64,000 nucleotides of DNA from Flavobacterium bizetiae (GCF_902804475.1 NZ_CADCSU010000114.1:1-64000); one strand, 5' to 3'; shown: positions 52,748-62,756, numbered from the stretch's first letter. Program-made: numbers and translations. Notes: generated by a model from the sequence alone, not told the origin.

Positions 52748-53332
52748 ATGAGAAAAATTACTTTATCAATTGTAACATGTTTGGTATTTGTGTTTGCAAA
52801 TGCCCAGTCAACCAGATTTGGAGTAAAAGGAGGGTTGAATATTTCTAATTTTACAGGCTATCAGGAAGATGTTAAATCGTTGGCCGGTTTTCATATTGGA
52901 GGATTTGCAGAAATAAAAATTTCGAAAAAATTTGCGATTCAGCCTGAGTTTTTGTTTTCTACCCAGGGAACTACTATCGAAGGTTATGATGGCGATTCGA
53001 ATACAAACGTCAAACTCAATTATTTAAATATTCCCGTTTTAGCTAAATATTATGTTACAGATGCTTTTTTTGTTGAAGCCGGACCACAAATTGGGTTTTT
53101 ATTATCGGCTAAAAGTAGTGGAGTAGATATTGGTGATTTGTATAAATCGACAGATTATGGACTTAATCTTGGCCTGGGGTATAATTTTACAGAAAATATT
53201 TCAGGAAATGTGCGTTACACAATTGGTTTAACAGATATTAATGATGTATCTGATGATTCTCAATATCCTGATTTGTATGATGCAAGCTTTAAAAACAGCA
53301 ATTTTGCATTATCATTAGCTTATAAATTTTAA
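52748..53332 (+). CDS. Small outer membrane beta-barrel protein, paralogue 4
   Basis: The longest frame begins with TTG at 52712; the ATG at 52748 (MRKITLSIVTCL) is preferred, giving 194 residues. Signal peptide to about residue 20 (FVFANAQ), then TRFGVKGGLNISNFTGYQED, KKFAIQPEFLFSTQG, VEAGPQIGFLLSAK and LALSLAYKF. Its signal sequence differs from those of the other copies and its promoter is also diverged. A terminator of the same type follows, then xerD. Confidence 0.88.
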   Translation: MRKITLSIVTCLVFVFANAQSTRFGVKGGLNISNFTGYQEDVKSLAGFHIGGFAEIKISKKFAIQPEFLFSTQGTTIEGYDGDSNTNVKLNYLNIPVLAKYYVTDAFFVEAGPQIGFLLSAKSSGVDIGDLYKSTDYGLNLGLGYNFTENISGNVRYTIGLTDINDVSDDSQYPDLYDASFKNSNFALSLAYKF

Positions 53333-53352
53333 TATTAACATCAATATATTTT

Positions 53353-53382
53353 AAAAACCTTCCTCATCAGGGAGGTTTTTTT
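53353..53382 (+). terminator. CCTTCCT-type terminator (copy 5)
   Basis: AACCTTCCT (53356-53364) pairs with AGGGAGGTT (53369-53377) through one U-G pair, loop CATC, followed by a T-run. Confidence 0.88.
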
Positions 53383-53410
53383 ATATCTAAAAATGTTTTA
53401 CTTTGTAAGT

Positions 53411-54307
53411 ATGAATTGGAGCAGGTATATAAAAGATTATCAATCGTATTTACGCATCGAAAGAGGGTTGTCGAAAAACACCATTGAGAATTATGGTTTT
53501 GATATCGAACGATTGTGTCTTTTTTTAGAAACCAATCAAATTGATGTTTCGCCTTTAAAGATCAGCGAAGAAACCATACAGCAATTTATTTATGCTGTTG
53601 CCAAAGAAGTTAATCCGCGTTCGCAAGCCCGTATTATTTCGGGATTGAAAAGCTTTTTTAATTATCTGGTTTTTGAAGATTACAGAAATGATAATCCGCT
53701 TGAATTAATCGAAACGCCTAAAACAGGTCGTAAATTACCCGATACCCTATCTGTAATGGAAATAGATGCGCTAATTGCTGCGATAGATCTTAGTTCTAAC
53801 GAAGGCGAACGAAATCGTGCTATGTTAGAAACCTTGTACGGTTGCGGTCTCCGGGTCTCAGAATTGGTTTCGCTTAAAATATCCGATTTGTTTTTTGATG
53901 AAGGTTTTATAAAAATAACCGGAAAAGGAAACAAAGAGCGCTTTGTACCCATTGGCAAACTGACTCAAAAATACATGCAGATTTATCAAAAAGAAGTTCG
54001 TGTAAACCTTACCATAAAAAAAGGTCATGAAGATACCTTGTTTCTGAACCGAAGAGGCAATCAGCTTACGCGCGCTATGATCTTTACGATTATCAAAGAT
54101 TTGGCGGTAAAGATAAGCCTGCATAAAAGCATTAGTCCGCATACCTTAAGGCATTCATTTGCAACTCACTTACTTGAAAATGGTGCCGATTTAAGATCCA
54201 TTCAATTAATGTTGGGTCACGAATCGATTACAACAACTGAAATTTACGTGCATTTAGATCGAAGTTTTCTAAAAGAAGTCATGCATTCCTACCATCCGAG
54301 AAAATAA
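53411..54307 (+). CDS. xerD: Site-specific tyrosine recombinase XerD
   Basis: The start at 53411 (MNWSRYIKDYQSYLR) gives 298 residues, the usual XerD length; an ATG at 53393 adds six residues. The catalytic set is Arg148, Lys172, His244, Arg247, His270 and Tyr279 (GCGLRVSEL, HTLRHSF, MLGHES, TEIYVHL). With XerC it resolves chromosome dimers at dif. The N-terminal SAM-like domain (about 1-95) is typical. It lies downstream of the barrel cluster and diverges from aroQ. Confidence 0.95.
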   Translation: MNWSRYIKDYQSYLRIERGLSKNTIENYGFDIERLCLFLETNQIDVSPLKISEETIQQFIYAVAKEVNPRSQARIISGLKSFFNYLVFEDYRNDNPLELIETPKTGRKLPDTLSVMEIDALIAAIDLSSNEGERNRAMLETLYGCGLRVSELVSLKISDLFFDEGFIKITGKGNKERFVPIGKLTQKYMQIYQKEVRVNLTIKKGHEDTLFLNRRGNQLTRAMIFTIIKDLAVKISLHKSISPHTLRHSFATHLLENGADLRSIQLMLGHESITTTEIYVHLDRSFLKEVMHSYHPRK

Positions 54308-54464
54308 TTTTTTGCCAAGACAAGCCATTTTAAGTGAAAATTTAATATATTGTGTAATATTTTATATTAATTAGGAAATAAAAAAACATGAACTGAGTCT
54401 CTTTTTTGTTCTTTTTTGTTGAGATATTATTTTAAATAATTGAATCTACATAAATAAGTAATAT

Positions 54465-55988
54465 ATGGTTTTTGATTTATATGGAAATGAGGATTGCTTA
54501 GAGGTAAATAATTTTTACAAGAAGCTATTTGCAGAAATGCCTGATTTACTTTTTCAGTTTGTTATTGATTGCGATAATAATTATACTTTTCCCCTTGTCA
54601 GTAAATCAGCTGATGAAATTTTCGAGCTTACTGCCGAGATGTTTTCAAACGACCCTAAAGTCATTATTTACGATAGAATTTTTCCGCAGGATCGCGATTT
54701 CTTTTTTGATTCCTTAGTCAAAGCCCGTCGAGAAGTGAAACCCTGGCAAATCGAGTTTAGAGCGATTTTGCCTAAAAAAGGATTGCGTTGGTTTAAGATT
54801 TCTTCTAAAACTGAATTGTCTCCCGTGGATGGTTGTGTTAGTTTTTACGGTCACGTTTCTGATATTACAGAACTAAAAGATAAGGAAGAAAAGCTGCGTA
54901 TATCCGAAGAACGTTTTCAGTTTGCACTTGAAGCTTCTACTGCAGGAATCTGGGATTGGGATATGGTGACCAATAACGTATTTTATTCTTCATTATCATT
55001 AAAAATTTTAGAACTTGATTCTACTGATATTTTTGATGATCCTGAGCGCTGGGATAAAATTGTTCATCCCGATGATTTGCCTAAATACTATTCTGATATC
55101 CAGGAGCATTTTGATAATAAAATTCCGTATTACGAAAATTATCATCGCGTAATGACTTCGAGTGGAAATTATAAATGGATTCTGGATCGCGGCAAAGTGA
55201 TTAAAAGAGATGAAAACGGAAAACCATTACGTGTTATTGGTACGCATACCGATGTTTCTTTGCAAAAAGAAAAAGAATTAGAACTTTTAAAAACCATGAA
55301 ACTATACAGTGATCAAAATAGCCGACTGGTTAATTTTTCGCATATCGTTTCGCATAATTTAAATACGCAGGCGGGTAATATCAAATCGATTTTAGATTTT
55401 ATTGATGCCGATATCGAACGACAAACAGTTAATGAAATGCTGGAGCATTTAAGAACAGTTTCTAACGATCTTAATGATACGATTTCAAATTTAACTCAGA
55501 TTGTAAAAACGCAAAGCAATATCAATATTGCGGTTGTGCCATTAAAACTTTGTGAGTATATCGATAAAACGATCTCGACTATTAAAGGGTTTGATAAACA
55601 AAAGAATGTTACGATAATAAATAACGTTCCTAAATATCTCACTATTAATTTTAATCCGGCTTATATGGAAAGTGTTTTGTTGAATTTTGCAACAAATGCC
55701 ATAAAATATGCACATCCGGACCGTGATCCTGTTATTGTTTTTGATTTCTCGATTGAACCCGAAGGACATAAATCCTTAAAAATTACCGATAACGGATTGG
55801 GTATTGATTTGAATGTTTACGGTGATTTGTTGTTTGGTATGTATAAAACATTTCACAAACATCAGGAAGCCCGCGGAATTGGTTTGTACATTACCAGAAA
55901 CCAAATTGAAGCGATGAAAGGAACGATTTCTGTAGAAAGTGAGGTTGGAGTAGGTACAAGTTTTAAAATCATCTTTAATGATGTTTAA
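54465..55988 (+). CDS. Cytoplasmic PAS-domain sensor histidine kinase
   Basis: This 507-residue kinase has two PAS-type sensor regions (about 15-140 and 148-268; the second ends in RVIGTHTDVSLQKE), then a dimerisation helix with the phospho-acceptor His297 (FSHIVSHNLN) and an HATPase domain (NFATNAIKYAH, ITDNGLGID, GIGLYITRNQIEAM). No signal peptide or membrane helix is visible, so it senses a cytoplasmic signal. No response regulator lies next to it; it is an orphan kinase. A hairpin terminator follows. Confidence 0.9.
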   Translation: MVFDLYGNEDCLEVNNFYKKLFAEMPDLLFQFVIDCDNNYTFPLVSKSADEIFELTAEMFSNDPKVIIYDRIFPQDRDFFFDSLVKARREVKPWQIEFRAILPKKGLRWFKISSKTELSPVDGCVSFYGHVSDITELKDKEEKLRISEERFQFALEASTAGIWDWDMVTNNVFYSSLSLKILELDSTDIFDDPERWDKIVHPDDLPKYYSDIQEHFDNKIPYYENYHRVMTSSGNYKWILDRGKVIKRDENGKPLRVIGTHTDVSLQKEKELELLKTMKLYSDQNSRLVNFSHIVSHNLNTQAGNIKSILDFIDADIERQTVNEMLEHLRTVSNDLNDTISNLTQIVKTQSNINIAVVPLKLCEYIDKTISTIKGFDKQKNVTIINNVPKYLTINFNPAYMESVLLNFATNAIKYAHPDRDPVIVFDFSIEPEGHKSLKITDNGLGIDLNVYGDLLFGMYKTFHKHQEARGIGLYITRNQIEAMKGTISVESEVGVGTSFKIIFNDV

Positions 55989-56006
55989 AATCATAAATTA
56001 ATATAA

Positions 56007-56045
56007 ATAATAAAGGCTATCTGTAGAAGATAGCCTTTATTATTT
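56007..56045. terminator. Bidirectional terminator between the kinase and rny
   Basis: A perfect 17-bp stem, AATAATAAAGGCTATCT (56007-56023) with AGATAGCCTTTATTATT (56029-56045), separates the convergent genes. Confidence 0.9.
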
Positions 56046-56060
56046 TATAGAGTTTAGAGA

Positions 56061-57623
56061 TTACTTCGCAATATTTACTGCTCTTGTTTCTCTAATTACA
56101 GTTACTTTTACCTGACCTGGATAAGTCATTTCAGTTTGGATTTTTTGTGAAATCTCGAAAGATAAGTTTGCTGCATTATCATCAGAAACTTTTTCGCTTT
56201 CTACAATTACACGTAGTTCTCTACCAGCCTGAATTGCGTATGCATTTTTTACACCGCTAAAACCGTAAGCTACTTCTTCAAGATCTTTCAAACGCTGAAT
56301 GTATGAATCTAAAACCTGACGTCTTGCACCTGGTCTTGCTCCTGAAATAGCATCACAAACCTGAACGATAGGAGAAAGTAATGATTTCATTTCGATCTCG
56401 TCGTGGTGAGCTCCAATGGCGTTACAAACTTCTTCTTTTTCACCATATTTCTCCGCCCATTGCATACCTAATAATGCGTGAGGTAAATCACTTTCAGTAT
56501 CCGGCACTTTACCGATATCATGTAGTAAACCTGCTCTTTTTGCCAGTTTTACGTTAAGCCCTAATTCAGCCGCCATGATACCACAAAGTTTAGAAACCTC
56601 TCTTGAATGTTGCAATAAGTTTTGTCCGTAAGATGAACGGTATTTCATTCTACCAACAACTTTTATCAATTCCGGGTGTAAACCGTGAATTCCTAAGTCA
56701 ATAACCGTACGTTTACCAACTTCGATAATTTCGTCGTCAATTTGTTTAGCTGTTTTAGCAACAACTTCTTCAATTCTTGCCGGGTGAATACGTCCGTCAG
56801 TTACCAATTTGTGCAATGACAAACGGGCGATTTCTCTACGAACCGGATCAAAACAAGAAAGGATAATAGCTTCCGGTGTATCATCAACAATGATTTCTAC
56901 TCCGGTTGCAGCTTCAAGCGCTCTAATGTTACGACCTTCACGACCAATAATTCTACCTTTTACATCATCAGATTCAATGTTAAATACTGAAACGCAATTT
57001 TCAACTGCTTCCTCAGTTCCAACTCTCTGGATGGTATTGATGATAATTTTCTTAGCTTCTTGTTGTGCTGTAAGTTTAGCCTCTTCAATGGTATCCTGAA
57101 TATGAGACATTGCTTTACTCTTCGCTTCGGCTTTTAAACCTTCAACCAATTGTTCTTTTGCTTCTTCAGCAGAAAGCCCTGAAATTACTTCAAGTTGTTG
57201 CAATTGACTTTTGTGTAGTTTGTCAACTTCAGCTTGTTTTTTATCTAAAACTTCAATTTTGTTGTTGTATTCATTTGTTTTAGCTTCAAAATCGTCGTTT
57301 ACTTTTTTAGCTTTAGAAAGTTCGTTAGAAACCTGAGATTCTTTATCGCGAACTCTTTTTTCTACTTCTGCTACTTTTTTATCTCTCGCTAAAATAACTT
57401 GTTCATGCTCAGATTTTAATTCAATGAATTTTTCTTTAGCCTGAAGAATTTTATCTTTTTTAATGTTCTCTGCTTCTAAATTAGCATCTTTTAAAATTGA
57501 AGAAGCTTCTTTTTTTGCGTTCTTGATTAGATTAGAAATATTGCTTTTTTCGATAATTTTAGCGATTGCAAAACCTGCCGCAATCCCTATAATACCTGAA
57601 ATAATGATCGTTATTATGTCCAT
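56061..57623 (-). CDS. rny: Ribonuclease Y
   Basis: This 520-residue endoribonuclease starts mRNA decay. It has an N-terminal membrane helix (about 3-22, [19 protein letters not shown]), a long coiled coil (about 28-190), a KH domain (about 210-275, [18 protein letters not shown]) and an HD domain with LLHDIGK (about 366-372). It is downstream of the 6S RNA gene and zapA on the same strand, a classic order. Its position opposite the kinase is convergent. Confidence 0.96.
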   Translation of the reverse strand: MDIITIIISGIIGIAAGFAIAKIIEKSNISNLIKNAKKEASSILKDANLEAENIKKDKILQAKEKFIELKSEHEQVILARDKKVAEVEKRVRDKESQVSNELSKAKKVNDDFEAKTNEYNNKIEVLDKKQAEVDKLHKSQLQQLEVISGLSAEEAKEQLVEGLKAEAKSKAMSHIQDTIEEAKLTAQQEAKKIIINTIQRVGTEEAVENCVSVFNIESDDVKGRIIGREGRNIRALEAATGVEIIVDDTPEAIILSCFDPVRREIARLSLHKLVTDGRIHPARIEEVVAKTAKQIDDEIIEVGKRTVIDLGIHGLHPELIKVVGRMKYRSSYGQNLLQHSREVSKLCGIMAAELGLNVKLAKRAGLLHDIGKVPDTESDLPHALLGMQWAEKYGEKEEVCNAIGAHHDEIEMKSLLSPIVQVCDAISGARPGARRQVLDSYIQRLKDLEEVAYGFSGVKNAYAIQAGRELRVIVESEKVSDDNAANLSFEISQKIQTEMTYPGQVKVTVIRETRAVNIAK

Positions 57624-57643
57624 GTTTGTTAAAATTTATATAT

Positions 57644-57806
57644 AAAAAAAGCCTACATTAATTGCTTGAATAAACTCGTAAAGACAAGTTTTGAGCTAAC
57701 TCACTGTTCAAGTTTCCCAGCCAAAAGGAGGGCATACTATAGTAGCGACGATTTGCTCATTCTAAATTGTTAGTGTTGAGTTTACCAATTGTGAACTAAT
57801 GTAGGC
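57644..57806 (-). ncRNA. ssrS: 6S RNA (6S-Flavo type)
   Basis: On the minus strand, the region begins GCCTACATTAGTTCAC (57806 leftward) and ends TTAATGTAGGC plus seven T (57660-57644), so the ends pair to close a long imperfect hairpin. An internal purine-rich bulge (CTCCTTTTGGCTGGG region) and the surrounding pairs fit 6S RNA, which mimics an open promoter and traps RNA polymerase. Its place between zapA and rny matches 6S RNA synteny. I recall this class as 6S-Flavo. The 5' end may be a few bases upstream. Confidence 0.85.
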
Positions 57807-57832
57807 AGTATCTTAGTTTCTGTAAAGAACGT

Positions 57833-58126
57833 TTAATTTTCGAGATATTGATCTAATAGCGAATTTAATCTTTTAATTCTTTCGATGGTTTCTTCGCCAT
57901 CGATTGCGTTATCAATTTGTTTTTGTTCTACTTGTGATGCAAATTGCAAGGCACACATAGCCAGAACATCTTGTTTATCACGAACCGCGTAACTTTCTTC
58001 GAATTGCTTGATCATAGCATCAATTTTTTTAGAAGCACTTCTAAGTCCTTCTTCCTGAGTTGGTTCTACCGTTAATGGGTAAACTCTGTCTGCAATTGAT
58101 ATTTTAATTCTTAGCTTTCCGTCCAT
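57833..58126 (-). CDS. zapA: Cell division protein ZapA
   Basis: This 97-residue protein cross-links FtsZ filaments. It begins MDGKLRIKISIADRVYPLTV and has the helical EGLRSASKKIDAMIKQFEE element, then a coiled coil to the C-terminus. The upstream 96-aa coiled-coil gene ends 6 bp before it, so the two are co-transcribed. The 6S RNA gene lies 27 bp downstream, an arrangement also seen in proteobacteria. Confidence 0.92.
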   Translation of the reverse strand: MDGKLRIKISIADRVYPLTVEPTQEEGLRSASKKIDAMIKQFEESYAVRDKQDVLAMCALQFASQVEQKQIDNAIDGEETIERIKRLNSLLDQYLEN

Positions 58127-58132
58127 GTCTTT

Positions 58133-58423
58133 CTAGTCTGATAGTTGTGCTATACAGTAATCAATTTCGCGAATTAATGAATTTATTTTAAGCTTTGTCT
58201 CTCTCTTGTTATTGTCGCTGCCGAGCAACGAATTGGCTATCTTAAGTGTGTCATATTGCTTCTTCAAAGCCTCCATTTCTTCAGATTGTTTCTGGATAAT
58301 TTGCGCAGCTTTGGCTAATTCTAATTGTAATACCTGATTGTGCTTCTCTAAACCTTTTGACTTCTCAAAAAGCTTTTCGACTTTATATTCAAGAGTATCA
58401 ATTATTTCTGCAATTACACTCAT
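58133..58423 (-). CDS. Small coiled-coil protein encoded with ZapA
   Basis: This 96-residue cytoplasmic protein is almost entirely a coiled coil (LEYKVEKLFEKSKGLEKHNQ through EEMEALKKQYDTLK), ending LNSLIREIDYCIAQLSD-like. It is the first gene of the zapA transcript with 6 bp between genes and a strong promoter upstream. It may be a functional partner of ZapA at the division site, analogous to ZapB, but no similarity to ZapB could be shown. Otherwise unknown. Confidence 0.75.
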   Translation of the reverse strand: MSVIAEIIDTLEYKVEKLFEKSKGLEKHNQVLQLELAKAAQIIQKQSEEMEALKKQYDTLKIANSLLGSDNNKRETKLKINSLIREIDYCIAQLSD

Positions 58424-58451
58424 TGTAAATCCTATTCATTACTTAATCATA

Positions 58452-58481
58452 CAAAGTTAGTATTCCTTTTTATTAATGCAA
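58452..58481 (-). promoter_or_regulatory. Promoter of the coiled-coil-zapA unit
   Basis: TTG (58481-58479), exactly 19 nt, then TAACTTTG (58459-58452) on the minus strand fit the TTG-N19-TAnnTTTG model. The leader to the ATG at 58423 is about 20 nt. Confidence 0.8.
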
Positions 58482-58593
58482 TTTTTTATCGATTTTTTTA
58501 CATTAAAAATAACCAATTAAATGAAATTCAATTAATTGTATTTTTGTAGCTTTTTACTCGGTTTTGGCTTGTTAATTTTTTATCTTAGCAAAA

Positions 58594-60285
58594 ATGTTGT
58601 TTATGAAATCCTCACTATTTGCCTTATTTTTTTGTCCATTTATTTTTGCCCAAACGCAATATCCAAAGAATGATTTCCGCCCGCCGCTTGATATCCCAAT
58701 GCAACTTTCCGGTAATTTTGGGGAGTTAAGGCCCAATCATTTTCATGCCGGGTTCGATTTAAAAACGAATCAAAGAGAAGGATTAAGTGTTCATGCCATT
58801 GCCGACGGATATGTTTCAAGAATAAAAATTTCGACTTTCGGTAACGGAAAATGTATCTATATTACCCATGCGAACGGATATACCTCAGTCTATGGACATT
58901 TACAAACTCCTGTAGGTGAAATTCAGGAATATGTAAAAAAAACACATTACAAAGAAAAAGCATACGAAATCGAAATGTTCCCAAAACCAAACGAATTGCC
59001 GGTTACAAAAGGGCAAATTATTGGACTTTCGGGAAATACAGGTTCTTCTGAAGGACCACATTTGCATTTTGAAATTCGTGATTCTAAAACGGAATTTGTG
59101 ATCAATCCGATATTTTTTGGTTTTGATAAAAATATTAAGGATACGAAAAAGCCAACATTGTCAGGTTTGTATGTTTATCCTTTAGATAATGCAACGGTAA
59201 ATCAGTCTAAGCAGCCATTGCTGGTTAGTATGACGCTTCAAAAAGACGGAACTTATTTAGCGGGTAAAGTAAAAACCAATGGAAAAATTGGTTTTGGAAT
59301 CAATGCGGTAGATACCGATGATGTTTCTCATAACAAAAATGGCGTATTTAATGTTTCCAGTTTTTTAAACGGAAATCAAAACTACAATTATCAGTTTAAT
59401 ACCTATTCGTTTGATGAAATGCGTTACATCAATGCTTTTATTGATTATTCAAGATATAAAAAGACAAGTCAGCGCGTTCAGAAACTTTTTATGAAAACGC
59501 CTTTTGCTTTAAGCATTATCAAAACAGATGCAGATCGCGGTATAATTTCGGCTCAGCCAAATCTTGCTTCGATGTACAGAATTGAAGTTTCTGATTATTT
59601 CGGAAATCAAAATTCAATTACAGTTCCAATCGAGTACGATACGGCAACTCCACTTGTTCAGGCAGAACCCGTAACGTCAAAATATTTCATTAGATACAAT
59701 AAAGATTCAAATTTCGAGAAAGATAATATGTCGGTTTTCTTTCCGGCAGGAACTTTCTACGATGATTTTAATATGAATTTTGATGTAAAAAATAATAAAG
59801 TTTACATTCATGATGATACCGTTCCCGTACATTCAAACTTTACAATTACGATTAAAGATGATACTTATCCTGAATCTTTGCGAGATAAACTTTATATAGG
59901 GAAAGGAACGAGTTATAACGGAACCATTAGAAAAGGGGATGTTTTTACTGCCAAAGCTAAAATACTTGGTCAATATGGTTTGGTTCTCGATACCATTGCT
60001 CCGGTGATTAGAATTGCAAAACCTGTTGAAGGAAAATGGATCAGTGACCAGAAAAAAATTGACTTTACCATTAGCGATGCTGCATCAGGAATAAAATCGT
60101 ACAACGGATACCTAAACGGAAAGTGGGTTTTGTTTGAATATGAAAATAAAGCCAGAAGAATTACGCACACTTTTGATAATGAATTGTTACTGGAAGGTGA
60201 AAATGATTTAAAAATAGAAGTAATTGATAATGTGGGTAATTCTGCTATCTTTGAAACTCGTTTTTTTAGAAGTCAACAAAAATAA
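58594..60285 (+). CDS. M23-family metallopeptidase (LytM-type)
   Basis: This 563-residue exported protein has a signal peptide (about 1-20, FFCPFIFAQ). The LytM/M23 domain (about 28-170) has the zinc ligands in HAGFD (His51, Asp55) and HLHFE (His156, His158), and so could cut peptidoglycan cross-bridges. A long C-terminal beta-rich region (about 180-563) follows and may bind or anchor it. ATG at 58594 is used, an ATG at 58603 (MKSSLFAL) is possible. It is followed 11 bp later by a TonB receptor gene. Confidence 0.9.
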   Translation: MLFMKSSLFALFFCPFIFAQTQYPKNDFRPPLDIPMQLSGNFGELRPNHFHAGFDLKTNQREGLSVHAIADGYVSRIKISTFGNGKCIYITHANGYTSVYGHLQTPVGEIQEYVKKTHYKEKAYEIEMFPKPNELPVTKGQIIGLSGNTGSSEGPHLHFEIRDSKTEFVINPIFFGFDKNIKDTKKPTLSGLYVYPLDNATVNQSKQPLLVSMTLQKDGTYLAGKVKTNGKIGFGINAVDTDDVSHNKNGVFNVSSFLNGNQNYNYQFNTYSFDEMRYINAFIDYSRYKKTSQRVQKLFMKTPFALSIIKTDADRGIISAQPNLASMYRIEVSDYFGNQNSITVPIEYDTATPLVQAEPVTSKYFIRYNKDSNFEKDNMSVFFPAGTFYDDFNMNFDVKNNKVYIHDDTVPVHSNFTITIKDDTYPESLRDKLYIGKGTSYNGTIRKGDVFTAKAKILGQYGLVLDTIAPVIRIAKPVEGKWISDQKKIDFTISDAASGIKSYNGYLNGKWVLFEYENKARRITHTFDNELLLEGENDLKIEVIDNVGNSAIFETRFFRSQQK

Positions 60286-60296
60286 AACCAAAGCGA

Positions 60297-62756
60297 TTGA
60301 ACCATAATAAGCTACTATTTGTTTTTCTTTTTTTATGCATTACGTGTTTTTCATTTGCCCAAAGTGCTCATGTTAAAGGTGTTATTTTAGATGAGCAAAA
60401 TCGACCTGTTTCAGATGTAAATGTTACCTCTTTAGGAGCAACAAAACAATCTGATGCAAACGGTTTTTTTGAAATTAATGTACCTTCAAATAAAAAAACG
60501 TCGCTGATTTTTACTCATATTTCTTTAAAAATGATGAGTCTTACAGTGAATTTAAAGCCGAATGAGGTTTTTGTTTTTAATCCTGTAATGAATAACTCTG
60601 AAGAACAAATGGGAGAGGTTTTTGTTTCTTCCCGAAATAAAAAACGTGTTCAGGGTATTGCTACTGTTGATGCAGCTACAATTAAAAAAATTCCCGGAGC
60701 AAACGCAGGAATAGAAAATATTCTAAAAACATTACCCGGAGTAAATTCAAACAATGAACTAAGTACGCAATATGCCGTTCGTGGCGGTAATTATGATGAG
60801 AATTTAGTGTATGTAAACGAAGTCGAAGTGTATCGTCCGTTTTTAATTCGTTCCGGACAGCAAGAAGGTTTGAGTTTTACCAATACAGATTTAGTTCAGA
60901 ATGTTGATTTTTCGGCTGGAGGATTTCAGGCCAAATTTGGGGATAAGCTATCTTCTGTTTTAGATATTACGTATAGAAAACCAACTCAGTTTGGCGCATC
61001 ATTAGAAGCCAGTTTATTGGGCGTAAGCATTTCTGTTGATGCCGTTTCTAAAAACAAAAAATGGTCAGCAGTAACCGGAGTGCGTTATCGGAATAATAGT
61101 TTATTGGTGAATAGTCAGGATACACAAACCAATTATACGCCTAGTTTTGCCGATATTCAAACGAATATTAATTATGATATTTCGAATAAATGGCAAGTGA
61201 GTTTTTTAGGTAATATTTCGCAGAATAAATATTTATACCAGCCATTAACACGCGAAACTAAATTTGGAACTATAGATCAGCCTATGTCGCTTGCGGTATA
61301 TTACGAAGGCAAAGAGCGGGATCAATATGACACTTATTTTGGAGCTTTAAAGACAACCTACAAAGTATCGCCAACTCTAACCTTAAAGTTTATCGGATCG
61401 CTGTTTCATACTATAGAGGAAGAGCATTTTGATATTTTGGCACAATACCGTTTAGGAAACATAGGCGAGGACGGCCCAACTCAAGTCGATTTTACACGAG
61501 GAATTGGTTCGCAGCTCAATCATGCCAGAAATGATTTGGATGCTTTAATTGCAAACGCAGAAATTAAAGGTTTTAAGGAATGGAAAAACGACAGTCAATT
61601 AGAGTTTGGTTTAAAATACACCAGAGAATCTATTCGTGACAGAATTGTAGAGTGGGAGATGATCGATTCAGCTGGTTTTTCTATCAATCCGCCAATTGCT
61701 ATTTTGCCAAAAAATAATCAACCGTACGAACCTTATACCGGGCCGCTTTTGCCGTATCAAAATGTTCGCGCTACAAACTTTAATACTATAAACAGATTTT
61801 CGGGTTATGCCCAATACAATAAAAAATCAGAATTGGGATCTAGTCAGATTTGGTATAATTTGGGAGCCCGTTTTCAGAGTTGGGATGTTTCCGGTGCTGC
61901 GATCGAAGGAAAAAATCAAATAGTGTTTAGTCCGCGTGCTCAGTTTGCTATTAAGCCGGATTGGGATATGGATATGGTTTTCAGGCTTTCGGGCGGAATA
62001 TACCATCAGCCACCATTTTACAGAGAACTTCGTGATCTGAATGGCGTTGTCAATCCAAATGTAAAAGCGCAAGAATCTGTACATATTGTTTTGAGTAATG
62101 ATTATAATTTTAAGATGTGGAATCGCCCTTTTAAATGGGTGACGGAATTGTATTATAAATCACTTTCTGATGTAAATGTGTATTCGATCGATAATGTGAG
62201 AATTCGTTATATCGCCAATAATAATGCAACAGCCTACGCGCAAGGTCTTGATTTTAGACTGAACGGAGAGTTTGTGCCCGGAACAGAATCCTGGATTAGT
62301 TTCGGGTATTTAAAAACCGAAGAGAATTACGAGAATAAAGGTTATATCGCCAGACCAACAGATCAGCGTTTAAAATTTGCCATGTTATTTCAGGATTATA
62401 TGCCTAATATTCCGAGTGTGAAATTATATCTTAACTTGGTTTACAATACCGGTTTGCCTGGTGGATCTCCTGCATATTCTGATCCTTATTTGTATCAAAA
62501 TCGCTTGAATGATTATAGAAGAGCAGATGTTGGTTTTGCCAAAGTTTTTGTAGATAATAGTACGAAAGTAGCCAAAGCAAAGTGGTTGAAAAACTTTAAA
62601 GAACTATCCGTAGGATTAGAGATTTTTAATCTATTTAATAATCAAAACGCAATAACCAATACTTGGGTTCGCGATGTGTATTCTAAAAATCAATACGCCA
62701 TTCCGAATTATATGACTTCGAGAGTTTTTAATATTAAGCTAAACGCGCGGTTATGA
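60297..62756 (+). CDS. TonB-dependent receptor with CarboxypepD_reg-like N-terminus
   Basis: This 819-residue outer-membrane receptor begins with TTG (60297); the next Met is far inside and would lose the signal peptide (about 1-21, CFSFAQS), so TTG is kept. A CarboxypepD_reg-like domain (about 24-105) is followed by a plug (about 120-230; NSNNELSTQYAVRGGNYDEN) and barrel ending KLNARL, without the usual terminal Phe. The substrate is unknown. It follows the M23 peptidase gene and overlaps the next gene by 4 bp. Confidence 0.9.
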   Translation: MNHNKLLFVFLFLCITCFSFAQSAHVKGVILDEQNRPVSDVNVTSLGATKQSDANGFFEINVPSNKKTSLIFTHISLKMMSLTVNLKPNEVFVFNPVMNNSEEQMGEVFVSSRNKKRVQGIATVDAATIKKIPGANAGIENILKTLPGVNSNNELSTQYAVRGGNYDENLVYVNEVEVYRPFLIRSGQQEGLSFTNTDLVQNVDFSAGGFQAKFGDKLSSVLDITYRKPTQFGASLEASLLGVSISVDAVSKNKKWSAVTGVRYRNNSLLVNSQDTQTNYTPSFADIQTNINYDISNKWQVSFLGNISQNKYLYQPLTRETKFGTIDQPMSLAVYYEGKERDQYDTYFGALKTTYKVSPTLTLKFIGSLFHTIEEEHFDILAQYRLGNIGEDGPTQVDFTRGIGSQLNHARNDLDALIANAEIKGFKEWKNDSQLEFGLKYTRESIRDRIVEWEMIDSAGFSINPPIAILPKNNQPYEPYTGPLLPYQNVRATNFNTINRFSGYAQYNKKSELGSSQIWYNLGARFQSWDVSGAAIEGKNQIVFSPRAQFAIKPDWDMDMVFRLSGGIYHQPPFYRELRDLNGVVNPNVKAQESVHIVLSNDYNFKMWNRPFKWVTELYYKSLSDVNVYSIDNVRIRYIANNNATAYAQGLDFRLNGEFVPGTESWISFGYLKTEENYENKGYIARPTDQRLKFAMLFQDYMPNIPSVKLYLNLVYNTGLPGGSPAYSDPYLYQNRLNDYRRADVGFAKVFVDNSTKVAKAKWLKNFKELSVGLEIFNLFNNQNAITNTWVRDVYSKNQYAIPNYMTSRVFNIKLNARL

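Noticed and set aside
53411-54307. XerD as an integrase of a mobile element
   Set aside because: Length, residues and position near aroQ fit chromosomal XerD; no attachment-site repeats were seen beside it.
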